64,000 nt of DNA from Phytopseudomonas punonensis (GTDB taxonomy: Bacteria; Pseudomonadota; Gammaproteobacteria; Pseudomonadales; Pseudomonadaceae), in assembly GCF_900142655.1 (NCBI RefSeq), contig NZ_FRBQ01000007.1, positions 124,001-188,000 of the forward strand. Direction: 5' to 3'. The notes under the pieces were generated by a model, which saw only the letters and a list, made by a program, of their open reading frames with translations, was not told the DNA's origin and did not search any database. The number at the start of each line of letters is the position of its first letter. Within the stretch, counting starts at the first letter, position 1. Shown here piece after piece: positions 51,323-61,500 of this stretch. The position numbers and the translations under genes are program-made.

Positions 51323-52864
51323 TTACAGTTGCGGGCCGGCTTGCTTGATGGCGTCGCTCACTTCGAACTTGGTGAAGTTGTCGATGAACAGCTTGGCCAG
51401 GCCTTTGGCGGCCTCGTCGTAGGCAGCCTTGTCAGCCCAGGTGTTGCGCGGGTTGAGCAGGTTGGTCTCGACGCCAGGAACGGCTTTCGGCACGTTCAGG
51501 TTGATGATCGGCAGGTGCTCGGTTTCGGTACCGATCAACGCGCCGCTCTGGATCGCTGCGATCACACCACGAGTGGTCGGGATGTTGAAACGCTTGCCGA
51601 CGCCGTAGCCGCCGCCAGTCCAGCCGGTGTTGACCAGGTAGACCTTGGAGCCGAAGGCCTGGATACGCTTGATCAGCAGCTCGGCGTAAACACCAGCCGG
51701 ACGCGGGAAGAACGGTGCGCCGAAGCAGGTGGAGAAGGTCGACTTGATGCCGCTGCCCGAACCCATTTCGGTGGAACCGACCAGGGCGGTGTAACCGGAG
51801 AGGAAGTGGTAAGCCGCTTGCTCTTCGTTGAGGATCGACACCGGTGGCAGCACGCCAGTCAGGTCGCAAGTCAGGAAGATCACCGCGTTCGGCTCGCCGC
51901 CGAGGTTCTTCTCGCTGCGTTTTTCAACGAATTCCAGCGGGTAAGCAGCACGGCTGTTCTGGGTCAGGCTGTCGTCGGTGTAATCCGGCTTGCGCTGCTC
52001 GTCGAGCACCACGTTTTCCAGCACGGTGCCGAACTTGATGGCTTTCCAGATCACCGGCTCGTTCTTCTCGGAGAGGTCGATGCACTTGGCATAGCAACCG
52101 CCTTCGATGTTGAACACCACGCCAGTGCCCCAGCCGTGCTCGTCGTCACCGATCAGGTAACGGCTTTCGTCGGCGGACAGAGTGGTTTTGCCGGTGCCGG
52201 ACAGACCGAAGAACAGGGTCACGTCGCCTTCTTCACCGATGTTGGCAGCGCAGTGCATCGGCAGCACGTCGGCGGCCGGCAGCAGGAAGTTCTGCACGCT
52301 GAACATGGCTTTTTTCATCTCACCGGCGTAACGCATGCCAGCGATCAGTACCTTCTTCTGCGCGAAGTTGATGATCACGCAGCCGTCGGAGTTGGTACCG
52401 TCACGCTCAGGCACGCATTCGAAGTTGGCGACGTTGAGAACTTGCCACTCCTGCTTGCCGGACGGGTTGTATTGAGTCGGCTCGATGAACAGCTGACGGC
52501 CGAAGAGGTTCTGCCAGGCAGTGGCAGTGGTCATCTTGACGGGCAGGTAGTGAGCTTCGGCAGAGCCTACATGAACGTGGGAAACGAAGCTGTCCTGGGC
52601 ATCGGAGAACGCCTGAACGCGATCCCACAGGGCATCGAACTTGTCGGCTGGAAACTTGCGGTTGATCGGGCCCCAGCCGATGTCGGCCGAAGTGCTCGGC
52701 TCATCGACGATGAAGCGGTCGACCGGAGAACGCCCGGTACGGTGGCCGGTGCGTACAACCAGAGCACCGGTGGACGCCAGTTCGCCTTCGCCGCGACGAA
52801 GGGCTTCTTCGACCAGTTGAGCAGTGCTGATGTCGGTGTACACAGCGTTGTTGGCTTGCGTCAT
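51323..52864 (-). CDS. pckA: Phosphoenolpyruvate carboxykinase (ATP)
   Basis: 513 residues from ATG 52864; a longer in-frame start lacks homology. It converts oxaloacetate and ATP to PEP, CO2 and ADP in gluconeogenesis. Motifs are VVRTGHRTGRSPVDRFIVDE, MRYAGEMKKAMFSVQNF, the PCK-specific P-loop GLSGTGKTTLSADE, LIGDDEHGWG, and FPRPAGVYAELLIKRI. Length equals that of the P. aeruginosa enzyme. It is a single-gene transcript, followed by a strong terminator. Confidence 0.98.
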   Translation of the reverse strand: MTQANNAVYTDISTAQLVEEALRRGEGELASTGALVVRTGHRTGRSPVDRFIVDEPSTSADIGWGPINRKFPADKFDALWDRVQAFSDAQDSFVSHVHVGSAEAHYLPVKMTTATAWQNLFGRQLFIEPTQYNPSGKQEWQVLNVANFECVPERDGTNSDGCVIINFAQKKVLIAGMRYAGEMKKAMFSVQNFLLPAADVLPMHCAANIGEEGDVTLFFGLSGTGKTTLSADESRYLIGDDEHGWGTGVVFNIEGGCYAKCIDLSEKNEPVIWKAIKFGTVLENVVLDEQRKPDYTDDSLTQNSRAAYPLEFVEKRSEKNLGGEPNAVIFLTCDLTGVLPPVSILNEEQAAYHFLSGYTALVGSTEMGSGSGIKSTFSTCFGAPFFPRPAGVYAELLIKRIQAFGSKVYLVNTGWTGGGYGVGKRFNIPTTRGVIAAIQSGALIGTETEHLPIINLNVPKAVPGVETNLLNPRNTWADKAAYDEAAKGLAKLFIDNFTKFEVSDAIKQAGPQL

Positions 52865-53017
52865 TTGAGTCCCCGTCGGCCGAACGGCCGAGTCTTCCAA
52901 ACGTTTGTAGCCATGCACGGAGCAGGACTACAGCTAAAAAAGTGCGCGGATTATGCCAGAAAAGCGGGCCGCTGGTGCAGCCCCCAATCAGAACAGCCTG
53001 CGCGTTGCTGGCAGCCC

Positions 53018-53905
53018 TCAGTGACGGGTGTCGGAGGGCCGCTGACTGCCTCCGCCAGCGAACAGCTGAGCGATGTCAGCGGCGTCGAAGCCGTAGCGTT
53101 CGTTGCAGAATTGGCAGTCGATTTCCACGCGGCCGTTATGCTCGCTGACCAGCAGCTCGGCATCGGCCTGCCCTAAACTGACCAGCGCTTTGGCTGAGCG
53201 TTCACGGGAGCAGCTACAACGGAAGCGAATGCCGCGTGGCTCGAACAGGCGAACCGCCTCTTCGTGGTACAGGCGATGCAGCACGGTTTCGTTATCCAGC
53301 CCCAGCAACTCCTCGTTCTGCAGGGTGTTGGCGAGGGTGACCAGGTGCTCCCAGCTGGCGGCGCGCTCTTCATCATCGGGCAGGCGATCGGCCGGCAGTT
53401 GCTGGAGCAGGAAACCGCGGGCGCGCAGGCCATCGGCGCACAGCCAGAAGCGCGTGGCCAGCTGTTCTGAAGTAGCGAAGTAGTTGCTCAGGCAATCGGC
53501 AAGGGTGTCGCCGTCCAGCGAAACGATGCCCTGATAACGCTGGCCCTGTTTGGGATCGACGGTCATCGCCATCACGCCTTCGGGCATCAGCTGCGGCAAC
53601 CCGTCGCCCTCGGCGATACGCTCGGCATCGTAACGAGCTATGCCGCGCACATCGCCTTCACTGGAACATTCCACCATCAGCAGCGGCACTGGGCCGTCGG
53701 AGCGCACCTGCAGCACTAGCAGGCCGTCGAACTTCAAGGTGCCGACCAGCAGCGATGCGGCAGCCAGTAATTCGCCGAGCAGGTGGGCCACCGGGCGCGG
53801 GTAGTCGTGCTTGGCGAGCACCTGCTGATAGCTGCCGGTCAGCCCGACCAGTTCACCGCGCACATCGGTGTCATCAAAAATAAAGCGTTGGGTGAAGTCG
53901 GACAT
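53018..53905 (-). CDS. hslO: Redox-regulated chaperone Hsp33
   Basis: 295 residues from ATG 53905. It holds unfolded proteins under oxidative and heat stress. The N-terminal domain begins MSDFTQRFIFDDTDVRGELV. The C-terminal zinc switch is CSCSRERSAKAL and DCQFCNERYGF (CxC and CxxC), which lose zinc and form disulfides when activated. It lies between pckA and a PAP2 phosphatase, near hslR, another heat-shock gene. Confidence 0.96.
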   Translation of the reverse strand: MSDFTQRFIFDDTDVRGELVGLTGSYQQVLAKHDYPRPVAHLLGELLAAASLLVGTLKFDGLLVLQVRSDGPVPLLMVECSSEGDVRGIARYDAERIAEGDGLPQLMPEGVMAMTVDPKQGQRYQGIVSLDGDTLADCLSNYFATSEQLATRFWLCADGLRARGFLLQQLPADRLPDDEERAASWEHLVTLANTLQNEELLGLDNETVLHRLYHEEAVRLFEPRGIRFRCSCSRERSAKALVSLGQADAELLVSEHNGRVEIDCQFCNERYGFDAADIAQLFAGGGSQRPSDTRH

Positions 53906-54117
53906 AACGGCTCGCCTGCTGATGGATGCAAGACAGGCCAGGGGCGTGCCCACTGGCCTGGGGGTCGGCAATTTTAGGCGCAAACGCGGCGCCGACCAAG
54001 CTGCACGCGAAGAACGGCAGGCGCGCAGCAGCTGAACGTCGACTGAACAAAGCCTCGATAGCGCCCATCCTGGCCCGCTAGCTGCCTAGAATCGGCGGTT
54101 TTCTTCGAGCCACCTCC

Positions 54118-54909
54118 ATGCACCTCGCTTTCAATACCCAATGGCGCCCACGCGCCCTGCTCATCAGCCATCTGCTTATCGCCGTGCTGTTTGCCAGTTG
54201 GCTGTGGCCGGTCACTCGCGTGTACTGGAATCAGTTCGATGTATGGCTGTTCCACCTGCTCAACGATCCGGTGCATGCCGCCGGCCTGTGGGCGCATATC
54301 TGGGCCATCGGCAGCATGCGCCCGGTGGATGCCGGCGTCGGCGTGGTGATGCTGGCGATCATGCTGCGCGCCGGACTGATCTTCCCGGCCAACGGGGTAC
54401 GCACCGGTCTGTATGCGTTTCTGGTCGCGCTGACCGTCATGCTGCTGATGCGCGTGGGCTTTTCCGACCTGGTCGAGTACATGGGCTGGCAACATGCGAG
54501 CCCATCGCTGCAGATTGAAGGCAGCGCGCGGCTGACCGAGATGTTCCCGGCCTGGGAAGAGCGCTGGAATCTAAAGGACAGCGCCAGCCGCAGTTTCCCG
54601 GGCGACCACGCCTCGGTACTGATGATTTGGGCGATGTTCTGCAGCTTCTTCGTCAGCGGCTGGCGCCGCCTGCTGGTATGGGCCGTGGCGGTGATCGGCA
54701 TGTTGCCGCGCCTGGTCGCCGGTGCCCACTGGGGCGCGGACGCCTTTGTCGGCGGCGTGCTGCTCAGCGTGCTGGGCATCGCCTGGAGCTGCTACACGCC
54801 ATTGGCCTATCGGGCCAGCGCACTCATCGAGCGCACCAGCGCACCTTTGATGCGCGCTTTGGCGCGGTTGCCGGTTATCGGCACCTTCGCGTTAATCAGC
54901 GGGCGCTGA
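54118..54909 (+). CDS. PAP2-superfamily membrane phosphatase
   Basis: 263 residues with about six membrane segments. The acid-phosphatase signature is SRSFPGDHASVLMI (with catalytic His) followed by RLVAGAHWGADAFVGG (with the second His and Asp). The upstream Lys/Arg motif is probably in the EERWNLKDSASRSF region. Such enzymes remove phosphate from undecaprenyl pyrophosphate, phosphatidate or lipid A. Which lipid this one uses is not visible. It lies between hslO and hslR and on the opposite strand to both. Confidence 0.85.
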   Translation: MHLAFNTQWRPRALLISHLLIAVLFASWLWPVTRVYWNQFDVWLFHLLNDPVHAAGLWAHIWAIGSMRPVDAGVGVVMLAIMLRAGLIFPANGVRTGLYAFLVALTVMLLMRVGFSDLVEYMGWQHASPSLQIEGSARLTEMFPAWEERWNLKDSASRSFPGDHASVLMIWAMFCSFFVSGWRRLLVWAVAVIGMLPRLVAGAHWGADAFVGGVLLSVLGIAWSCYTPLAYRASALIERTSAPLMRALARLPVIGTFALISGR

Positions 54910-54941
54910 CTGCCGCCGGGCTGCCGACGTTGTAGGCAACC

Positions 54942-55367
54942 CTACTCCACCCACTCCCCTGAGCCGCCGCGCAGATAGAACAACTGCCGGCGTTGCTTCT
55001 TGCTCGGTCGGCCGTCGGTCTGCACACCCAGGGCGCCAGCCTTGCGCTGTTCGGCAGCCTTCTCACGCCGCACGATGCTCTCGCCGGTTTCGGCATACAG
55101 CGCTTGCGCTTCGGGAGCGCCACGGCGCACCACTGATAGTGCTTGAACGATCACCGTGCGCTCCTCGAAACCGGTACGAATCACGTACTCATCACCGACC
55201 TTGGGTTCCTTGCCTGGCTTGCAGCGCTCGCCACGGCAATGCACCTTGCCGCCTTCGATCGCTGCCTTGGCCAACGCCCGGGTTTTATAGAAGCGCGCAG
55301 CCCATAGCCACTTGTCTAACCTTACCTTGTCATCGGTATCCTGCTTTGCCACCCTTACCTCACTCAT
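54942..55367 (-). CDS. hslR: Heat-shock ribosome-associated S4-domain protein (Hsp15)
   Basis: 141 residues from ATG 55367. The S4 RNA-binding domain is in KVRLDKWLWAARFYKTRALA, KAAIEGGKVHCRGERCKPGK and KVGDEYVIRTGFEERTVIVQ. The C-terminus is basic (RPSKKQRRQLFYL). Hsp15 binds stalled 50S subunits carrying nascent chains and helps recycle them. It is divergent from rimA (51-base gap). Confidence 0.93.
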   Translation of the reverse strand: MSEVRVAKQDTDDKVRLDKWLWAARFYKTRALAKAAIEGGKVHCRGERCKPGKEPKVGDEYVIRTGFEERTVIVQALSVVRRGAPEAQALYAETGESIVRREKAAEQRKAGALGVQTDGRPSKKQRRQLFYLRGGSGEWVE

Positions 55368-55418
55368 TGCTGGCTATCATCACAATTCATTGTCACTCCA
55401 GCCTGTGCGCATTGTCCG

Positions 55419-56249
55419 ATGCATACAAGCCCGAGCGACCCTCATTCTGGAGCAGCGGTGACCCACTTTCCCAGCGATCTTACCCATCCTGAAAAATGCC
55501 GCGGCTGCCAGGGCAGCACGGGCTTGGATTTCGACTTTCATTTCGCCTTCCAGCCAATCATCGATGTGCGCAGCCGCCAGGTGTTCGCCCACGAGGCTCT
55601 GGTGCGTGGCCCGGCAGGTGAAGGTGCACTTTCAGTGCTCGATCGCGTCAATGACGACAACCGCTATCGGTTCGATCAGCGCTGCCGCACCCAGGCGATT
55701 GCCGAAGCCAAACAGCTGGGTATGAACAGCTACCTGTCGATCAACTTCCTGCCTAATGCCGTGTACCGCCCGGAGCTGTGTATTCGTAGCACCCTGGAGG
55801 CCGCGCGCCAGCATGACTTTCCGCTCGACAAGCTGATCTTCGAAACCCTGGAAAGCGATCACATGGCCGACAGCAAGCACCTGACCAACATCCTGCGCCA
55901 ATATCAGGAGTTCGGTTTCAAGACCGCCATCGACGACTTCGGTGCCGGCCATTCGGGCCTCACCTTGCTTGCGGACTTTCAGCCCGACCTGATCAAACTG
56001 GACATGGCACTGATTCGCGACGTCGATCAGGACACGGCGCGCCAGGCCATCGCGCGCGGCATCCTGTCTATCTGTAATGATCTGGGTGTAAGGGTGATCG
56101 CCGAAGGGATCGAAACGCCGGGCGAGCGGGACTTCCTCGCCTCCATCGGTATCGATCTGATGCAGGGCTACCTGTTCGCCAAGCCGCAATTCCGAGGTTT
56201 GCCCGAGATCGCCGACGCGGCGTGGGCGCCTGCGACGATGACGCATTGA
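55419..56249 (+). CDS. rimA: EAL-domain c-di-GMP phosphodiesterase RimA
   Basis: 276 residues from ATG 55419; a GTG at 55458 with GGAG upstream is an alternative start. A single EAL domain with no GGDEF partner. Catalytic and metal residues are all visible: HEALVRGP, LSINFLPNAV, IFETLES, TAIDDFGAGHSG, LIKLDMALI, VIAEGIET and LMQGYLFAKPQ. It should cleave c-di-GMP to pGpG. It is first in rimA-rimB-rimK; in P. fluorescens RimA and c-di-GMP control RimK, the S6 glutamylase. The N-terminal Cys pair (CRGC) is unexplained. Confidence 0.92.
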   Translation: MHTSPSDPHSGAAVTHFPSDLTHPEKCRGCQGSTGLDFDFHFAFQPIIDVRSRQVFAHEALVRGPAGEGALSVLDRVNDDNRYRFDQRCRTQAIAEAKQLGMNSYLSINFLPNAVYRPELCIRSTLEAARQHDFPLDKLIFETLESDHMADSKHLTNILRQYQEFGFKTAIDDFGAGHSGLTLLADFQPDLIKLDMALIRDVDQDTARQAIARGILSICNDLGVRVIAEGIETPGERDFLASIGIDLMQGYLFAKPQFRGLPEIADAAWAPATMTH

Positions 56250-56323
56250 CGGACGTGCAGCGCGGCGGATTTTCAGTACCATGCGCGCCAGATACGCGAC
56301 CTAAGTAGAAACGGACAGCTTTC

Positions 56324-56791
56324 TTGAAGACATTCGACCACCTCAACGTGATCGGCCTGCGCGAGTGGGTGAACCTGCCTGAACTCGGCATCGTCGGCCT
56401 GCGCGCCAAGATCGACACCGGCGCCAGCACCTCGAGCCTGCACGCCAGCGATATTCAGCCGTTCGAGCGCGACGGTGAGCAATGGGTGCGCTTCACCGCC
56501 TATATCGGCACCCAGGTGCAGCGCCGCCATCGTTGCGAGGCGCGCCTGGTGGCCCTGAAAACGATCAAAAGCTCCAATGGCCAGGCGCAGAGCCGCTACG
56601 TGATCCGCACCAGCCTGATGTTGGGCGATCTACAGTGGCCGGTGGAGTTCACCCTGGCCAGCCGCAAAACCATGCGCTATCGCATGTTGCTCGGATCCAA
56701 AGCGCTGGTGGACGGCCAACTGGTGGTCAATCCGGCGCTTACTTACGTTCAAGACAAACCCGTGCTTCCCGACCCGACCGGTGCCCAATGA
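56324..56791 (+). CDS. rimB: RimB, retropepsin-like aspartic protease
   Basis: 155 residues from TTG 56324, the only start that keeps the conserved N-terminus. The motif VGLRAKIDTGASTSSLHASD is a DTG active site as in pepsin-like single-domain proteases. YRMLLGSKALVDGQLVVNP is the family C-terminus. The family is also labelled putative ATP-dependent zinc protease. RimB is reported to counter RimK by trimming or modulating glutamate tails on ribosomal protein S6. Its stop overlaps the rimK start (ATGA). Confidence 0.9.
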   Translation: MKTFDHLNVIGLREWVNLPELGIVGLRAKIDTGASTSSLHASDIQPFERDGEQWVRFTAYIGTQVQRRHRCEARLVALKTIKSSNGQAQSRYVIRTSLMLGDLQWPVEFTLASRKTMRYRMLLGSKALVDGQLVVNPALTYVQDKPVLPDPTGAQ

Positions 56792-57693
56792 AAATCGCTG
56801 TGCTGTCGCGCAATCCGCGCCTGTATTCCACGCGTCGCTTGGTCGAGGCTGGGCAACAGCGCGGCCATGAAATGGTGGTGATCGACACCCTGCGCGCCTA
56901 CATGAACATCGCCAGCCACAAGCCGCAGATCCACTACCGCGGCAAACCGCTGGAAGGCTTCGACGCGGTGATCCCGCGTATCGGCGCCTCGGTGACCTTC
57001 TATGGCTGCGCGGTGCTGCGCCAGTTCGAGATGATGGGCGTGGTGCCGCTCAACGAGTCGGTAGCCATCGCCCGCTCCCGTGACAAGCTGCGCTCGCTGC
57101 AGCTGCTGTCGCGGCGTGGCGTCGGCCTGCCAGTGACCGGCTTCGCCCACTCACCGGACGACATTCCCGACCTGATCCACATGGTCAACGGCGCGCCGCT
57201 AGTGATCAAAGTGCTCGAAGGCACCCAGGGCATCGGCGTGGTGCTGTGTGAAACCGAAAAGGCCGCCGAGTCGGTGATCGAGGCCTTCATGGGCCTCAAG
57301 CAGAACATCATGGTGCAGGAATACATCAAGGAAGCCGGCGGCGCCGACATCCGCTGCTTCGTGGTTGGTGACAAGGTCATCGCGGCCATGAAGCGCCAGG
57401 CCAAGCCCGGCGAATTCCGCTCCAACCTGCACCGCGGCGGCACCGCCAGCCTGATCAAGATCACCCCGGAAGAACGCATGACCGCCATCCGCGCCGCCAA
57501 GGTCATGGGCCTGTCAGTGGCTGGCGTCGACATCCTGCGTTCCAACCACGGCCCGCTGGTGATGGAGGTGAACTCCTCGCCGGGCCTGGAAGGCATTGAG
57601 GTGACCACCGGCAAGGACGTTGCCGGGATGATCATCCAGTTCCTGGAAAAGAACGGCGGCCCCAACCTGACACGTACCAAGGGCAAAGGATGA
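56788..57693 (+). CDS. rimK: Ribosomal protein S6 glutamate ligase
   Basis: 301 residues from ATG 56788, as in E. coli RimK. ATP-grasp ligase that adds glutamates to the C-terminus of S6. Features are MKIAVLSRNPRLYSTRRLVE, the substrate-loop ARSRDKLRSLQLLSRRGVGL, VIKVLEGTQGIGVVL, MVQEYIKEAGGADIRCFVVG and LVMEVNSSPGLEGIEVTTG. It is translationally coupled to rimB before it and ldcA after it (four-base overlaps). RimK output alters ribosome make-up and host-linked behaviour in Pseudomonas. Confidence 0.97.
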   Translation: MKIAVLSRNPRLYSTRRLVEAGQQRGHEMVVIDTLRAYMNIASHKPQIHYRGKPLEGFDAVIPRIGASVTFYGCAVLRQFEMMGVVPLNESVAIARSRDKLRSLQLLSRRGVGLPVTGFAHSPDDIPDLIHMVNGAPLVIKVLEGTQGIGVVLCETEKAAESVIEAFMGLKQNIMVQEYIKEAGGADIRCFVVGDKVIAAMKRQAKPGEFRSNLHRGGTASLIKITPEERMTAIRAAKVMGLSVAGVDILRSNHGPLVMEVNSSPGLEGIEVTTGKDVAGMIIQFLEKNGGPNLTRTKGKG

Positions 57694-58586
57694 GTAACGC
57701 CTTCACCGGCCGCGTGGCCCTGATCGCACCCGCCTCGGCGATTGCCGACGAGGTTTTCGACGCCACCCTGGCGCAGCTTGACGTGCAGGGCATCGACTAT
57801 CATCTGGGCCGCAATGTGCGCGCTCGTCATCGCTACCTGGCCGGCACGCAGGCGCAGCGCCTGGATGATTTGCACGAAGCCTTCAGCTTGCAGGATATCG
57901 ACGCTGTATGGTGCCTGCGCGGCGGCTATGGCTGCGCACAACTGCTACCGGGCATCGACTGGACGCTGCTGCAGAGCGCCAGCCCGCGGCCGTTGATTGG
58001 CTACTCGGATCTGTCGATCCTGCTCGATGCCTTCGCCCGCCATGATCTGCCCGGCATCCACGGCCCGGTAGCCACCGCCCTCGGCCTGCAGGCGCTGGCC
58101 GCGCCAACCGGGCAGCGTGAACGGCTGGCGTCGATGCGCGCGCTGTGGGACCTGCTGCAGGACCGCAGCCAGCCTTTGCCGGTACGCCATATCAGCGGCC
58201 CTGAAACACCAGTTGAGGGGCCGCTGGTTGGCGGCAACCTCACGGCGCTGGCCAGTGGCTGCGGTACCGTAGCCGGTATGCAGTTGCCCGCTAACGCCAT
58301 TCTGATTCTCGAGGACGTCGGCGAGCCCTACTACCGCCTGGAGCGCAGCTTATGGCAGCTGTTCGAAAGCTTCGGCGAACGCCGCCCGGCCGCAGTGTGC
58401 CTGGGTAGCTTCACCGACTGCCCACGGCGCGGCGTGCAGCACAGCATCGACGAAATCATCGGCGAGTATCTGGCGCCGTTCGATATCCCGCTGTATGGCG
58501 AGCTGCCCAGCGGCCACGGCGACGCCAACTTCGCCTGGCCCTATGGCCGCACCGCCACCCTCAAGGGCAACACGCTGAGCTGGTGA
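57690..58586 (+). CDS. ldcA: LD-carboxypeptidase (S66 family)
   Basis: 298 residues from ATG 57690. It removes the terminal D-Ala from murein tetrapeptides during peptidoglycan recycling in the cytoplasm. The S66 triad is visible: Ser in LIGYSDLSILLDA, Glu in ILILEDVGEPYYRLERS, and His in ELPSGHGDANFAWPYG. The start lies in the rimK stop (ATGA), so it belongs to the rim transcript. It is convergent with the MASE1 gene, ten bases away. Confidence 0.94.
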   Translation: MSNAFTGRVALIAPASAIADEVFDATLAQLDVQGIDYHLGRNVRARHRYLAGTQAQRLDDLHEAFSLQDIDAVWCLRGGYGCAQLLPGIDWTLLQSASPRPLIGYSDLSILLDAFARHDLPGIHGPVATALGLQALAAPTGQRERLASMRALWDLLQDRSQPLPVRHISGPETPVEGPLVGGNLTALASGCGTVAGMQLPANAILILEDVGEPYYRLERSLWQLFESFGERRPAAVCLGSFTDCPRRGVQHSIDEIIGEYLAPFDIPLYGELPSGHGDANFAWPYGRTATLKGNTLSW

Positions 58587-58596
58587 GCCATCACCA

Positions 58597-61500
58597 CTAG
58601 GCCTGCAGCAGTCGCTTAAGGAAATCCGCCTCAACCAGCGGCCTGTCCAGCAGATACCCCTGGCCGAACTCGCAGCCCAACGCTTTCAGATGCTCAAGCT
58701 GTTCCGGCGTTTCGATGCCTTCGGCTACGCACTCCAGATCCAGGTTGCGGGCGATCATCAGAATGGTTTCCACCAGCAGCACGTTGCTGCCGTTGCCGCC
58801 TATGCCAAGATCCTGGGTGAAGCTGCGGTCGATCTTCAGGCGATCCAGAGGCAGGCGTTTGAGGTAAGTCAGGGACGAATAACCGGTGCCGAAATCATCA
58901 ATGGAGAAGCGTACACCGAGGGTTTTGAGCGCCTGCATGTTGGCGATGCACTGCTCGACATCCTCGAGCAATACGCCCTCGGTGAGTTCCAGTTCCAGGG
59001 CAGAGGCCGGCACCTCGTAGCGCTGCAGGCAATCGCGTATCCGCTCGACACAATTGCGGCTGCGCAGTTCACGGGGGCTTAGATTTACCGCCAGCACCAG
59101 GTCTGGATGTTGCGGCAACCAGCCTTGCAGCGTGGCGCATGCGCGCTCCAGCACCCAGTTGCCAATGTCTTCGATCAGCCCGGTTTCTTCCGCCAGAGGA
59201 ATGAACTGGCCGGGAAAGATTTCGCCTTTCTCCGGATGCGCCCAGCGCACCAGCACTTCGGCGCCCATGAGCTGGCCATCGCTGAGCCGCAGTTGCGGCT
59301 GGAACACCAGGTACAACTGATCCCGGGCGATCGCCTGACGCAACTCGCCCTGCAGCTGCAGGCGCTGGTCGATGGCGGCCTGCATCTCTGGCGCGAAGAA
59401 ATGCAGGGCATTACGCCCGGCCTGCTTGGCGCGGTACATGGCAGTGTCGGCCTGTTTGAGCACGTCGGCGGCGTTCTGCTCGCCGAACGGATGCAGGGCG
59501 ATGCCGATGCTGGCACTCATCGACAGCTCATGGCCGTCGATCACGCAGGGCTGCTCGAGGCTCTTGAGCAGGCGTTCGCCCACCATCGCAGCCTGCTCGC
59601 CAGCCAGCTGCTCATTTGCATCCAGGCCTTCGAGCAGCACCACGAACTCGTCACCACCCATACGCGCCAGGGTGTCCTCGTTGCGCAGCTGGACCTCCAA
59701 GCGTCTCGTCACTTCGCGCAATAGGTTGTCGCCGACCAGATGGCCGAGGCTGTCGTTGACCGTCTTGAAATGATCGAGGTCGATGAACAGCAGCGCACCC
59801 AGGCTGCCCTGACGGACTTCACGATCCATGGCGTGCTGCAGGCGGTCGAGCATCAGGCGGCGATTGGGCAGGCCGGTCAGCTCGTCACTGTAGGCCAGAC
59901 GTTCGATTTCGCGCTGGTAACGCTGGCGCTCGGAGATGTCCGTCACGCTGCAGCGAATCAGCGTGGGCTCACCGGGCAAACGCACCAGCCGTACTTCACA
60001 AGGGAACTGCCGGCCACGGTTATCGCGGTGCAGCCACTCGAACACCGGCACCTCCCCCGCCAGAGCTGCGTCTAGATAGTGCTTGGCAGCCTCGATCGAT
60101 AGCCGGCCGTCCGCTTGCCGCTCCGGGCTCAGTTCGAAGGGCCGACGGTTGAGCAGCTCCTCGCGCGAATAACCGAACAGGCGCAGCGCGTTGCCGTTGA
60201 AATCGACCATGCCGCCCTCCACGCTGTACAGCATGATCGCCTCGGGCGCGTGTTCGACGACGGTGCGGTAACGGGCCTCGGCTTCATAGCGGGCGCTGAT
60301 GTCCTCGACCAGCAGCAGGAACATACTGACGCCACCGTTGTTACGTCGCACTGCGCGCAGGTGCAGGCGCGTGGGCACCTGGCTGCCATCGGCACGCAGG
60401 AAGTTGCGATCACGCTCGAAGCCTTCGCGGCTGCCGCTCAGCACTTCGTCGAGCAGCGGCTGCTCGGCATCCAGATCCTCCGGGGTGCTGATGCTGGCCC
60501 AGCTGGACTCCAGCAGTTGTTCGCGACTGAGCCCGAGAATGCTGCACAGCTTGAGGTTGACCTCCGACCAGCCAAAGGTCGGCGTGATCAACGCCATGCC
60601 GATCAGCGGCGCCTCGAAGAACAGGCGCAGGCGATCATCTCGCTCACGCAGTTGCTGCTCGGTGCGCCGCCGCGCGGTGATGTCCTGCGCGGCGCCGTAT
60701 ACGCGCACCAGCTCGCCGCCATCGCGCTCGGCAACGCCAAGCAGGCGTACCCAACGCGTACGGCCCTTGGCGGTGCTGGCGCGAACTTCGATATCGAACT
60801 GATCGCCGCCCTTGTACATCTGCTGCAAGGTACGACCGATCAGCTCCCGGCCGGCGGCATCGAACTGGCTCAGCGATTCCTCGAAAGTCGGCGCGCCGCT
60901 TTTCGGATCCAGCTCGTAGATGGCGAAGCAGCCGGCACTCCAGTACATGCTCATGTCGCGCATGTTCAGCGACCAGCCGCCCAGGTCGGCGATATTCTCC
61001 GTCTGGGTGAACAGATAGCTCTGCTGCTGCAGCGCCTCGCTCTGGCGCACCGCGTCCTGCGCCAGTTGCTCGCGGGTGCTGACATCCTGCTGCATGACGA
61101 TGAAGTGGCTGATGCCCTCGTCGTCGCGCATGGGCGCCAGAATCACATCGCTCCAGAACGTTTCGCCGTCCTGACGCTGTAGGCGCAGCACCGCATTACC
61201 GGGAACACCTCGACGGATGGCACTTTCCAGCACATGCAAACCTTCATGGCGCTTCTCGCCACGCAGCAGGTCGAGCAGGCTCAGGCCCAAGGTTTGCCGA
61301 GCCTCACGCCCGGTAATCTGCTCGAACGCGGGGTTGCAGTAGATGAGCGGCAAATCCGCCTGACGCGCATCGGCGATCAGCACGCCCAGCGGGCTGGCAT
61401 CCAGCGCCGAATGGGCCAGGGTCAGTTGCCGCTGCACTGCTGCGCTGTGAATGAGCGCCATGCGCAGATCAGTAAGGCTGCGGCCGATCAGCAGCGCCGC

